From AP-15 sp963772295 (GTDB lineage Bacteria; Pseudomonadota; Alphaproteobacteria; ATCC43930; CGMCC-115725), in contig CAVYWO010000004.1 in assembly GCA_963772295.1 (NCBI GenBank), forward strand, positions 62,001-126,000: a stretch of 64,000 bases of DNA, written 5' to 3'. Below, one piece after another: positions 25,882 to 35,763 of the stretch. Made by a program: the position numbers and the translations under genes. The notes below the pieces were generated by a model. That model made no database searches. It saw only the letters and a program-made list of their open reading frames with translations, and was not told the DNA's origin. How positions within the stretch are numbered: position 1 is the first letter of the stretch; each line of letters starts with the position of its first letter.

Positions 25882-27051
25882 GTGGCGCGCGGGCTTGCGC
25901 CACCCGGGCTCGGCCCCGGCGCGCCGCGGCCTGGCGCCGACCGGCTTGCGGCGCAGACCGACAGCTATTTCCTGAAGACCAAGGCAATCGTCGCCCGGTT
26001 CGGCGACCGGCCGGCCACCTACGCGCTGTTTCTGCGCCGCCCGGTGCTCTCGGCGCCGCGTTTCGCGGTCGAATTTCTCGAAGCCGCGGCGGCCGAGCGC
26101 GGCACCCGTTTCGCGATAGAATTGCGTCACCCGGAGGGCGCCTTGGTCGGCGCCGGCGACCCGATCCTCTATGTCACGGGTCCGCTGTTTCATCTGGTCG
26201 ATCTCGAAACCGTGCTGCTGCAAAGGCTTGGGCCGCCTTGCGTCGCCGCCCACAACGCTTATGCGATGTGCGCCGCGCTGCCGAAAACCGCGTTTCTGGC
26301 GATGGACGCGCGGCACTGCGCCGGCGCCGAGATGGCCGAAATGATGGCCTATGCCGCCGCAATCGGCTCCGCCGCGGCGCGCCGCGGGGCGGGGGCCAAG
26401 GGCTTTGTCGGCGGCGCCGCCGCCGCCACCGCCCGGTTCTTCGGCCGCGACAGGGGGCTCGGCACGATGCCGCACGCGCTCGTCGGCTATGCCGGGTCGA
26501 CGGTGCGCGCCGCCGAGATGTTCCGCGAGGTCTTTCCCGGCGAAAAGCTGACCGTGCTCATCGATTACTTCGGCCGGGAAACGACCGACGCGCTCGCCGT
26601 CGCCCGCCGCTTTCCCGACCTCGCCGCATCGGGACAACTGGCCGTGCGCATCGACACGCATGGCGGCCGCTATGTCGAAGGGCTCGACCCGGCGCGCTCC
26701 TACGCGGTCCTCGAGCGCCATGCGCCGCAGGCGACGCGGGTTTACCGCAGCGAGCAGGAGCTGCGCTATTTGGTCGGCACCGGGGTATCGGCGGCGGCGG
26801 TCTGGCTGCTGCGGCAGACCCTCGACGCGGCCGGCTTCGGAGCGGTCGAGATCGTCGCCAGCTCGGGCTTCGGCCCGGCCAAATGTCGGATGATGGCGGC
26901 CGCCAGCGCGCCGATCGACGTGATCGGGACCGGCTCCTATCTGCCGGAGCTGTGGAGCGAGACCTACGCCACCGCCGACATCGTTGCCTATGACGGCCGG
27001 CCGATGGTCAAGGCCGGCCGCGAATTCCTGCTGAAGCACAGCCGCGGATGA
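25882..27051 (+). CDS. Nicotinate phosphoribosyltransferase-like protein (NAPRTase family)
   Basis: 389 residues. Family features are TDSYFLKTKAIVARFG at the N-terminus, GDPILYVTGPLFHLVDLETVLLQ, the FLAMDARHCAGAEMAEMM block, GTMPHALVGYAGS, VLIDYFGRETTDAL, VRIDTHGGRYVEGLD and VIGTGSYLPE at the C-terminus. The enzyme class joins nicotinate and PRPP for NAD salvage; the precise substrate is inferred. GTG 25882, 11 bp after the DAHP synthase stop, is chosen; an ATG at 25816 would overlap that gene. About 870 bp of this gene (26098-26967) are duplicated at 32486-33357. Confidence 0.8.
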   Translation: MARGLAPPGLGPGAPRPGADRLAAQTDSYFLKTKAIVARFGDRPATYALFLRRPVLSAPRFAVEFLEAAAAERGTRFAIELRHPEGALVGAGDPILYVTGPLFHLVDLETVLLQRLGPPCVAAHNAYAMCAALPKTAFLAMDARHCAGAEMAEMMAYAAAIGSAAARRGAGAKGFVGGAAAATARFFGRDRGLGTMPHALVGYAGSTVRAAEMFREVFPGEKLTVLIDYFGRETTDALAVARRFPDLAASGQLAVRIDTHGGRYVEGLDPARSYAVLERHAPQATRVYRSEQELRYLVGTGVSAAAVWLLRQTLDAAGFGAVEIVASSGFGPAKCRMMAAASAPIDVIGTGSYLPELWSETYATADIVAYDGRPMVKAGREFLLKHSRG

Positions 27052-27104
27052 GTTGCGAGCGCCGGGCGCCACGATCAAATATCTCCGGGGGTAGGAGCAC
27101 CAGG

Positions 27105-27167
27105 GTGAGCGAGGACAAGATTAGTCTCGAATTGTTGGGTGCCAGGGTCGCGACCTTGACCGCCGAG
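27105..27167 (+). pseudogene. 5' fragment of a coiled-coil protein gene
   Basis: 63 bp beginning GTG encode SEDKISLELLGARVATLTAE, nearly the start of the intact coiled-coil protein at 33916 (SEEKISLELLGARVATLTAE). Homology stops abruptly at 27167, where the desaturase C-terminal coding sequence begins on the other strand. It marks a rearrangement junction. Confidence 0.75.
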
Positions 27168-28134
27168 GGGGCGACCTCAAATCCCACACAATACCGAGGA
27201 ACGCCAGCAGCTTTAGGATCGCAAAGTTGATATCGATTTCCCACCAGCGAAATCCGTGCCGCGCCGAATACGGGCAGTAATGATGGTTGTGGTGCCAGCC
27301 ATCGCCGAGGGTCAAAAGGGAAACAACCAGGTTGTTGCGGCTGTTATCGGGCGTTGCATGTCGACGCGACCCGTGCCGGTGGCAAAAAGAGTTGGCCGAC
27401 CAGACGGCGTGATAGACCCACACCGTGCTGACCACGGTGCCCCACACGACGAGTTGGAATCCGCTCGTGCCGGCATCACAGTCGAGCGCGCGCCAAACCT
27501 CTCCGCCCAGGTATAGCACCACTGCGTACCCGGTGTTGACTAGGTAAGAGTAGCGTTCGAGCCGAACCAGCTCCGGACAGCGCGCGAGATCGGCGACGAG
27601 ACGGCGCCGCACCGGTATGCAAGTTGGTGAAAACAGCCAGCCCATATGACTCCAGAAAAAACCTCGGTTCGGGGAGTGCGCGTCTTCTTCCCGATCCGCG
27701 TATCGATGATGGTGGCGATGATGGCCCACCCACCATAGCGGTCCGTTCTGGCCGGCGAGGACGCCGAATGAAGCCAGAACGAGCTGGAATTGCCAGCTGG
27801 TCTTGAACGAACGGTGCGCGAGAAGTCGGTGGTAACCTATCGTGATGCCGAAAATCTGTATAGCGCTCGACAGTAAAAAGACCATTAACGCCGGCCTGCT
27901 AACGCCAGTTATGAATGCCAGGCTACATCCGAGATGGAGCAGAATTACGGGCAATACGAACGCGATGTGGCGTGGCGAGAGCGGGGTTACCTCCCCTGCG
28001 ATGCGCTCATACTTCCTGAAAGGTCCGAGGCCAGGGGACACGCCGACCACGCGATCCTCAAGGGTAACCACTCTCGCAAATTTGGAGTATTCTTTTAGAG
28101 AAGGAAAGCGCAGATTCCCGATCGTCTGGGCCAT
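27121..28134 (-). CDS. Fatty-acid (acyl-CoA/stearoyl-type) desaturase, C-terminus cut by rearrangement
   Basis: 337 residues as read from ATG 28134. Three histidine clusters define the membrane di-iron desaturase family: HRLLAHRSF, GHHRHHHRYAD and GDGWHHNHHYCPYSARHG. Hydrophobic segments at about 55-100 and 185-225 suit a membrane protein. It would introduce a cis double bond (delta-9 type) into acyl chains. The C-terminal FLGIVWDLRSPP matches the family's end, but the last residues (from about 27167 down) are encoded by a foreign coiled-coil fragment, so the native terminus was lost. Divergent from cfa by 64 bp; the pair suggests coordinated membrane-lipid modification. Confidence 0.82.
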   Translation of the reverse strand: MAQTIGNLRFPSLKEYSKFARVVTLEDRVVGVSPGLGPFRKYERIAGEVTPLSPRHIAFVLPVILLHLGCSLAFITGVSRPALMVFLLSSAIQIFGITIGYHRLLAHRSFKTSWQFQLVLASFGVLAGQNGPLWWVGHHRHHHRYADREEDAHSPNRGFFWSHMGWLFSPTCIPVRRRLVADLARCPELVRLERYSYLVNTGYAVVLYLGGEVWRALDCDAGTSGFQLVVWGTVVSTVWVYHAVWSANSFCHRHGSRRHATPDNSRNNLVVSLLTLGDGWHHNHHYCPYSARHGFRWWEIDINFAILKLLAFLGIVWDLRSPPRRSRSRPWHPTIRD

Positions 28135-28198
28135 CGCGGCGCGCGCCGCCGCCGCCAAGCGTCCGGTGTTCCACTCCAAACCAAGCTGAGCAAACCCG

Positions 28199-29322
28199 TT
28201 GTCCTCCGAAGCATTCTTCCAAGACCTGCTCTCCAAGGTAGGGATCACAATCAATGGTGACCGGCCGTGGGATGTCCAAGTGCGCGATCCGCGGGTATAT
28301 CCCCGCATGTTGCGCGACGGGACGATCGGCTTTGGCGAGGCATTTATGGCGGGCTGGCTGGACTGCGAGCGCATTGATTTGATGACGGAGCGGGCGTATC
28401 GCTTCGATCTTACCCAGCAGATCCCGGTCCGCACGGCGGTCCTCGACACGCTGATGCTCCGGCTCAATCCCTTCGGATCGCGCTGGCGCTCATTTGAAAT
28501 CGGTAAACGGCATTATGATACGGGCAATGATCTCTTCGAGATAATGCTCGACTTATATTTGACCTACTCGTGCGGCTATTGGCGGCGGGCTAACACGCTG
28601 GAGACCGCACAGCGGGATAAACTCGAGCTGATCTGCCGCAAACTGGAGCTGAAGCCGGGCCAGCGAGTCCTTGATGTCGGTATTGGCTTTGGCTCGTTTG
28701 CGCGCTACGCCGCCGAACATTACGGTGTGGCGGTCGTCGGGCTCTCTGTGTCGCAGCAGCAGATTGAGTTGGGTAGACGCCTGTGCAAAGGCCTGCCGAT
28801 AGAGTTCCGCTATGCGGACTACCGCGATATCGATGAGCCTTTTGATCGGATCGTCTCTGTGGGAATGTTCGAGCATGTGGGCCGGCGCTACTATCGGGAT
28901 TTCTTCGACGCCTGCGAGCGGTGCCTGAAGCCATCGGGTTGTTGTTGCTCCACACGGTGGGGTTCCTTAAAGTAGAAAGGGCTAATGCCTGGTTCGACAA
29001 ATACATATTGCCTGGGGTCGAATTTCCGACCATCGTTGACATCGTTCGCGCCGCAAGCACCCGCTTGGTGCTCCAGAACTTTCATAGTTGGGAAGGCGCC
29101 CATTATGACAAGACCCTGATGGCCTGGTTCGAGCGATTTGATGCCGGCTGGGATCGCCTGAAGCAGAAATACGGCGAGGCTTTCTATCGAATGTGGAAGC
29201 TGTACCTGCAGGGTTGCGCCGGTGCATTCCGTGCCGGACGGCTGCGCGTATGGCAGCTGGTCCTCTCGAAGGGCGACTTGCCCGGTGGCTACGCCTACGG
29301 TCACCACTATCCCTTGGACTGA
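28199..29322 (+). pseudogene. cfa: Cyclopropane-fatty-acyl-phospholipid synthase, one frame break
   Basis: Frame 1 (from TTG 28199) has FGEAFMAGWLDCERIDLM, YDTGNDLFEIMLDLYLTYSCGYW, the SAM motif VLDVGIGFGSFARYAAEHYG and VSVGMFEHVGRRYY. Frame 2 continues LLLLHTVGFLKVERANAWFDKYI, RLVLQNFHSWEGAHYDKTL and ends FSKGDLPGGY-like. The break is at 28944, where tcgggttg lacks one g relative to a continuous frame. Complete, it would be about 374 residues, the usual Cfa length. It methylenates unsaturated phospholipid chains, which fits the divergent desaturase next door. Probably intact apart from a possible sequence error. Confidence 0.82.
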
Positions 29323-29365
29323 TCTGGCGTTGGGAGCGCTACCCGCGCAGGTTGAAAGGCTGGCA

Positions 29366-32300
29366 ATGCGAAAGAACTTCGACATCGCGGATTGGCTGCA
29401 GGATCTTGAACTGAGGCAATACGAGAAAGCGTTTCGTGACAATGCCGTGGGCATTGATACCCTATCGGATCTGAACGAAGCCGATCTCGAAAAGCTTGGC
29501 GTCCTCCTCGGGCATCGCAAGAAGATGCTCAGGGCCATAGCCGCGCTGCGTGAGGCGGCGTCGATGGCGATTGCTCCGGCCGGAGATGCTCACCCCGCAT
29601 TGCCCCGAACCGAGGGAGCCGAGCGCCGTCAGCTCACAGTTCTGTTCTGCGACCTCGTCGCCTCTACTGCGCTTGCGACGCGGCTCGATCCCGAAGACTG
29701 GCGCGAGGTCCTCGCCTCCTATGCGGCGCGGGTGTCGCAGGAGGTTCGTCGGTTTGGTGGCTTCGTCGCCAGGTTTCTGGGCGACGGGATCCTGGCCTAT
29801 TTCGGCTATCCGCAAGCGCGGGAAGACGATCCCGAGCGGGCATTGCGAGCCGGTCTCGCCCTAGTCGACGCGGTCAGTCAACTGGAGGTTCGGTTTGGCG
29901 TGCTCCAAACGCGCATCGGTATTGCCACCGGATTGGTCGTTGTCGGCGATCTGGTTGAGGGCAGTAGCGGCCAGGAGCATGAGGTCGTCGGCGAGACGCC
30001 GAACCTGGCTGCTCGCCTGCAAAGTTTGGCCGAGCCGAACACTGTATTGGTGGCCTCGATGGACCCGTCAGCTCGTCGGTAATCTATTCGAGTTCTCCGA
30101 CCTCGGTACAGCTCGGCTGAAAGGCTTCGCTGAGCCCGTGCAGGTCTGGAAAGTGCTCGGGACAAGCGGCATCGACAGCCGTTTTGAGGCGCTGCGCACG
30201 TCGTCACTGACGCCGCTGGTCGGCAGAGAGGATGAGCTCGACCTGCTGGCGCGGCGTTGGCGCCGGGTCAAGGCGGGAGACGGACAGATCGTGCTGTTGT
30301 CGGGTGAGCCCGGTATCGGCAAGTCGCGCATCCTCGCCGCATTCGAGGAGAGCCTGCAGGCAGAGCCGCACATCCGGCTGCGCTTCTTCTGCTCGCCGCA
30401 CCATCAGGAGAGCACGCTTTACCCGTTGGTCGCCCAGATGGAACGCGCGGCCCATTTCGCTCGCGAAGATACGCCGGAAACCAAGCTCGACAAGCTCGAG
30501 GTCCTACTGTCGCAATCCGGTGAGAGCCCACCAGAAGAACGGGCGCTGTTTGCCGATCTAATGGGTCTGCCGACCGCCAGCCGCTATCCGCCATCCGTTG
30601 TCGATGCCCAGCGCAAGCGGGAGCTCACGTTGGCGGCCTTTGTCCGCCAACTCGAAGCCCGCGCTGGTCAGAACCCCGTCCTTTTGATTTTTGATGACAT
30701 CCACTGGATCGATTTCGACCTCCTTGGAGTTGCTCGACGCCATTGCGGTCCGCGTACCGTATTTGCCGGTCTTGTTTTGTCCCACTTTTCGACCGGAATT
30801 TCAGCCCCCATGGACTGGTCAGGCGCATGTGACGTCACTGGCACTGAGCCGGCTTGACCAGCGCGAGGCGGCCCGGGTTGTTGCCGGCGTCGCCGGAAAT
30901 AAGCCGTTGCCTGCCGGCATCGTGGATCAGATCGTCGGGCGGGCCGATGGAATTCCCCTGTTTGTAGAGGAGGTGACCAAAGCGGTATTGGAGAGCGGGC
31001 TGCTCCATGAGCAGGACGAGCGCTATGTTATCGAGGGTCCGCTGCCGCCGGTCGCGATTCCCTCTAGCCTTTATGCCTCCCTGATGGCGCGCCTCGACCG
31101 ACTGTCGCCAGTCAAGGAGGTGGCCCAGATCGGCGCGGCTGTCGGCCGAAGATTCTCATATGAGTTGATCGCAGCGCTTGCGCGACGCACCGATGAGCAG
31201 CTCCGTGATGCGCTGCAGCAGCTGGTCAGCTCCGGTCTCGTCTTTTGTCGCGGCACTCCGCCGCAGGAGTTTTTCATCTTCAAACATGCGCTTGTGCAGG
31301 ATGCAGCTTACAGCAGCCTTTTGCGACCGCAGCGCCAGGAGTTGCACGCACGGATCGCCAAAGTGCTTGAAACGCGATTCGCTGAAACGGCGACCACCCA
31401 GCCCGAGATTCTCGCTCATCACTACACTCAGGCCGGCCTCTCCGACACTGCGATCGACTATTGGCGGAGAGCGGGCGACCTGGCTTTGCGGCGCTCCGCC
31501 AATGTCGAAGGCGTCACTCACCTGACCCATGCCATCCAGCTGATCCAGTCGTTGCCGGCCACTCGCGATCGCGACCGAAGAGAGCTGGATCTGCATCTGG
31601 CGCTCGGACAAATGATGCGGGCGACCAAGGGCTACGCCGCTCCCGAGACGTTGCGGGTCTTCGTCCGGGCCCGAGAGCTGCTCGGTGGAGGGGCGACCGT
31701 GAACGAACAAAAGACCGTTCTCTATGGCCTGTGGAGCGTTCACTATGTGCGCGCGGAACACGTCGCGGCGCGCGGGGTGGCACAGCAGTGCCTTGCCTTG
31801 GCGGCGGAGCACCAGGACACCGACGTACCGGCGCTGGCCAACATGCTAATGGGCTGCTCGCTCCTGGCAATGGGTGCGTTCAACGACGGTCGGCAGCATC
31901 TGGAGCAAACGCAGAAACTCGCAGCTTCTGGCGATAGGTTTTTGGCGCCGAGGGGGAAGCGCCGATGGGTGGAGGAGACCGAAGAGCGGTTGTTTGCGGC
32001 CGAGTTGCACCGGCTGAGGGGCGGGGTGCTCTTGGAGCTCGGGAACCACTGCAAGGGGGAGGCGGAGCTTCTCCGGGCGTTGGCCATTGCACGCGAGCGA
32101 TTCCCCGGCAAAAGCGCGCCCAGTGCTCGTAGGCGGCGACTCGGTGTTCGGCGCAATAGCGATACGATCCGAATTGCCCGATCCAACAGGCCGAGGCTAG
32201 CTTCCAGCTCACCGATGCTCGCGTGAGCGGCGGCGAGGTGGCTTAGATGCAGCGGTCGTAAGAAGTGTGCATCGATGACTTCGGGCGGCGCGGCTTTGGG

Positions 32301-32458
32301 AATTGCGCGCTGCGACAAGCCTGGCCCGTTTTTGGCGCGATCACGGCAAACGCACCGACGCGCGCGATCTACTCGCGCCCGTTTACAGCTGGTTCACAGA
32401 AGGTTTCGATACACCCGACCTCACGTGCGCCCGAGAAGTCTTAACAGCGTTGCATTGA
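29366..32458 (+). pseudogene. SAM-domain adenylate cyclase with AAA ATPase and TPR region; frame breaks and scrambled 3' end
   Basis: Starts ATG 29366 with a SAM domain (IADWLQDLELRQYEKAF) and a class III cyclase (LTVLFCDLVASTALATRL, FLGDGILAYFGYP, VGETPNLAARLQ). An AAA-type ATPase follows (Walker A SGEPGIGKSRI, Walker B VLLIFDDIHWID), then a long TPR-like part (FKHALVQDAAYSSLLRPQRQ). Breaks occur near 30076 (extra g) and 30713 (extra t). After about 31930 the TPR region is disordered. A normal segment EERLFAAELHRLRGGVLLEL is present, but about 32105-32310 reads correctly only on the minus strand (FLRPLHLSHLAAAHASIGELE). The family's true C-terminus (SLARFWRDHGKRTDARDLLAPVY) ends at TGA 32456-32458. 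Large signalling ATPases of this class are poorly understood. Confidence 0.7.
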
Positions 32459-32485
32459 ACCCGAGATCGGCTCTCTGCCACGGCA

Positions 32486-33357
32486 CGCGGCACCCGTTTC
32501 GCGATAGAATTGCGTCACCCGGAGGGCGCCTTGGTCGGCGCCGGCGACCCGATCCTCTATGTCACGGGTCCGCTGTTTCATCTGGTCGATCTCGAAACCG
32601 TGCTGCTGCAAAGGCTTGGGCCGCCTTGCGTCGCCGCCCACAACGCTTATTCGATGTGCGCCGCGCTGCCGAAAACCGCGTTTCTGGCGATGGACGCGCG
32701 GCACTGCGCCGGCGCCGAGATGGCCGAAATGATGGCCTATGCCGCCGCAATCGGCTCCGCCGCGGCGCGCCGCGGGGCGGGGGCCAAGGGCTTTGCCGGC
32801 GGCGCCGCCGCCGCCACCGCCCGGTTCTTCGGCCGCGACCAGGGGCTCGGCACGATGCCGCACGTCCTCGTCGGCTATGCCGGGTCGACGGTGCGCGCCG
32901 CCGAGATGTTCCGCGAGGTCTTTCCCGGCGAAAAGCTCACCGTGCTCATCGATTACTTCGGCCGGGAAACGACCGACGCGCTCGCCGTCGCCCGCCGCTT
33001 TCCCGACCTCGCCGCATCGGGACAACTGGCCGTGCGCATCGACACACATGGCGGCCGCTATGTCGAAGGGCTCGACCCGGTGCGCTCCTCTACGCGGTCC
33101 TCGAGCGCCATGCGCCGCAGGCGACGCGGGTTTACCGCAGCGAGCAGGAGCTGCGCTATTTGGTCGGCACCGGGGTATCGGCGGCGGCGGTCTGGCTGCT
33201 GCGGCAGACCCTCGACGCGGCCGGCTTCGGAGCGGTCGAGATCGTCGCCAGCTCGGGCTTCGGCCCGGCCAAATGCCGGATGATGGCGGCCGCCGGCGCG
33301 CCGATCGACGTGATCGGGACCGGCTCCTATCTGCCGGAGCTGTGGAGCGAGACCTAC
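32486..33357 (+). pseudogene. Truncated second copy of the NAPRTase-like gene
   Basis: 872 bp nearly identical (I count about ten substitutions) to 26098-26967, lacking both ends of the gene. A two-base insertion after the GLDPVRS codons (near 33090) breaks the frame. It begins 28 bp after the end of the cyclase locus and ends in unrelated sequence. It is in direct orientation with the intact copy, about 6.4 kb away. Confidence 0.9.
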
Positions 33358-33652
33358 TCGCGGGTAATCAGCCGCTGATATTGCGTGATCGCGGTTGCTA
33401 CTATCGTGTCTCCCAGGTTTTTTCAGCGTAGGACAGCGGAAAAATCTCGTCATACCGGCGAAAGAGGCTGTCAGGAAATTGGCCGAGGCGGCAAAAACGG
33501 GACCGCATCGGCGTTGTCCGTGCTTCGAGACGCGCCCGGAGCCTGTCCTCGGGCCGCGCCCCCGGGTTCGCGCTCTGCGCGGCCCGAGGATGAACTCCGC
33601 GCGGACCCGGGGGCCGGGACGACGAAGTAGGAATACAAAGAAATCGTTGAGA
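33358..33652. repeat. Dispersed repeat region between NAPRTase pseudogene and MITE
   Basis: No gene. The stretch from about 33440 to 33535 (cggcgaaagaggctgtcagg ... gcttcgagacgcgccc) recurs in inverse orientation at about 45795-45905. The remainder contains the palindromic pieces gggccgcgcccccgggttcg and gcgcggacccgggggccg. These are typical extragenic repeats. Confidence 0.65.
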
Positions 33653-33870
33653 CTAGCGCGTGTTGTCAATTAGCAGCGCTGGCTCACATATATCAACGCT
33701 TTGGCCGGGCTCGGCCCGTGGGCCTTCAGCCCACGGACTTGATCCGTGGCATCCACGAGAAACGGCACAGGCCTTCGCGGGCTCCCGTGGATGCCCGGCC
33801 CAAGGCCGGGCAAGACGGTAATCGGATGTAATCGGAACGGGGCGTCCGCTCAATTGACGACAGGCACTAG
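33653..33870. mobile_element. MITE-like palindromic element, copy 2 (218 bp)
   Basis: Same element as 21900-22088, bounded by CTAG on both sides, with slightly eroded terminal repeats (ctagcgcgtgttgtcaatt against aattgacgacaggcactag). Relative to copy 1 it has about 29 extra bases containing the hairpin gtgggccttcagcccac and then ggacttgatccgtgg. That hairpin recurs at the left side of the IS110 insertion (43286). Confidence 0.85.
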
Positions 33871-33915
33871 CGCCGTGTACGACGATAAAATGCTTCCGGC
33901 AGCAGGAGCATCGGA

Positions 33916-34170
33916 GTGAGCGAGGAGAAAATCAGTCTCGAACTGTTGGGCGCTAGGGTCGCGACCTTGACCGCCGAGGTCCGCGATCTGCAGCTTCGCT
34001 TTGGCGCGCTCGAGCAGCGCTTCAGCGCCCTGGAAGCGCGGCTCACCGCGATCGAAACCCGATTGGGCGCGCTGGAGCAGCGCTTTGGCGCGCAGGAGGA
34101 GCGCATGACAAGGATGCTGGCGCTCGTCGTCCGCATCGCCGAGCGCCTGGACGGCGGCAGTCGCGGCTAG
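33916..34170 (+). CDS. Small coiled-coil protein
   Basis: 84 residues from GTG 33916 (aggag upstream). After SEEKISLELLGARVATLTAE the sequence is a regular heptad coiled coil (LQLRFGALEQRFSALEARL, AIETRLGALEQRFGAQEERM), ending RMLALVVRIAERLDG. It resembles small helical proteins found beside many alphaproteobacterial genes; function unknown. A 63-bp copy of its start lies at 27105 next to the intact NAPRTase gene, suggesting an ancestral NAPRTase/coiled-coil neighbourhood that was split. Confidence 0.65.
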   Translation: MSEEKISLELLGARVATLTAEVRDLQLRFGALEQRFSALEARLTAIETRLGALEQRFGAQEERMTRMLALVVRIAERLDGGSRG

Positions 34171-34319
34171 CGCTACCCGGTCTCATCCGCAAGGGATCGA
34201 GGTTAAACGTTCTTTAAAGTCGACAGGCGAACGTGGTGCCCGGCTTTGCAGCGGCGACAAAACCATGTATGTCGAGAGCCGCTGTCGGCGGCGCCGCGGC
34301 GCCGGTTCGAGGGGTTCGC

Positions 34320-35736
34320 ATGATCCACCCGGTTGTTTTGTCCGGCGGTTCGGGCACCCGGCTGTGGCCGATGTCGCGTGCGCTCTACCCGAAGCAGCTG
34401 TTGCGCCTGCTCGGCCGCGAGAGTTCTGCTGCAGCAGACGGTGCGGCGGGTCGCCGATCCGCAGCGCTTCGCGGCGCCGCTCATCATCGCCAACGAAGAG
34501 CACCGGTTCATCATCGCCGAACAATTGCGCGAGATCGCGGTGGCGCCGCGGGCGATGCTGCTCGAGCCGGTCGGCCGCAACACGGCTCCGGCGGCCTGCG
34601 CCGCCGCGTTGAGCCTGGCCGAGAGCGACCCCGAGGCGCTGCTGCTGCTGCTCCCCTCGGATCATTCGATCGCGGCTGTCGAGGCCTTCGCCGCCGCCGT
34701 CGATCGCGCCGCGGCGGCCGCCCGCCACGGCGTCATCGTTTGTCTGGGCATCGAGCCCGAGCGCGCCGAGACCGGCTACGGCTACATTCGTCGCGGCGGC
34801 GCCTTTGAGGCGATCGACGGCGTCTTCGAGGTCGCCGAGTTCATCGAGAAGCCCGATGCGGTCCGCGCCAAGGAATACCTCGCCTCCGGCGAGCATTATT
34901 GGAACGGCGGCATCTTTCTGTTTCGGGCCCGGGTTTATCTTGACGAGCTGGAGCGGCTGCGCCCCGACATCGTTGCCGCCTGCCGCAAGGCGCTGATCGA
35001 GGCGCGACGCGACTCCGACTTCATCCGCCTCGGCAAGGAGGCGTTCGCCGCCGGCGCCGCCAATTCGATCGACTACGCAGTCATGGAGCACACGCGGCGC
35101 GCCGCGGTGGCACCGGTCGATATGGGCTGGAGCGACATCGGCTCCTGGGATGCGCTGTGGGCGATGAGCGCCAAGGACGCGGCCGGCAATGTGCTCGAGG
35201 GCAACGTCGTCGCCGAGGGCGCCCGGAACTGCTATCTGCGTTCGGAGGCCGGGCTCGTCGCCGCCGTCGGCGTCGAGGATCTGGTCGTCGTCGCCACCGA
35301 CGACGCGGTAATGGTGGCGCCGCGCGACCGCACCCAGGAAGTCAAGTCGCTGGTCGCCCGGCTTGCCAAGGAAGGCCGCGGCGAGGTCGAGGCGCTGCCG
35401 ACCGTGCATCGCCCGTGGGGCAGCTATACCTCGCTGCACAACGGCCACCGGGTCCAGGTCAAGCATATCGTCGTCAAGCCCGGCGGCCGGCTGTCGCTGC
35501 AGCTGCACCATCATCGCGCCGAGCACTGGATCATCGTCCAGGGCACCGCCAAGATCCGCCGCGGCGACCAAGAGCTAATGCTGACCGAAGACCAGTCGAC
35601 CTACATCCCGCTCGGCACCGCCCACCGGCTGGAGAACCCGGGCAAGATCCCGCTGCACCTGATCGAGGTGCAATCGGGCAGCTATCTCGGCGAGGACGAC
35701 ATCGTCCGCCTCGACGACATCTACGGCAGAAGCTGA
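34320..35736 (+). pseudogene. manC: Mannose-1-phosphate guanylyltransferase / mannose-6-phosphate isomerase, one frame break
   Basis: ATG 34320 opens IHPVVLSGGSGTRLWPMSRA then YPKQLLRLLGRES, containing the nucleotidyltransferase signature. The frame changes near 34422, where agttctg would be agtctg in a continuous gene. From there LLQQTVRRVADPQRF, LLLPSDHSI, ETGYGYIRRG and VAEFIEKPD complete the transferase. The C-terminal cupin (VHRPWGSYTSL, LQLHHHRAEHWIIVQGTA) is the type II phosphomannose isomerase domain. About 472 residues in all, normal for bifunctional AlgA/CpsB/ManC. It makes GDP-mannose for exopolysaccharide or LPS. A Wza-like export gene lies 2.8 kb downstream. Confidence 0.85.
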
Positions 35737-35763
35737 GGCCGGCGCGGCGCCGGCCTCGAGTAA

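Noticed and set aside
32275..33378. Open frame of about 367 codons spanning the cyclase end and the NAPRTase copy
   Set aside because: It joins unrelated sequence out of frame with both families; the locus is a truncated pseudogene duplicate.
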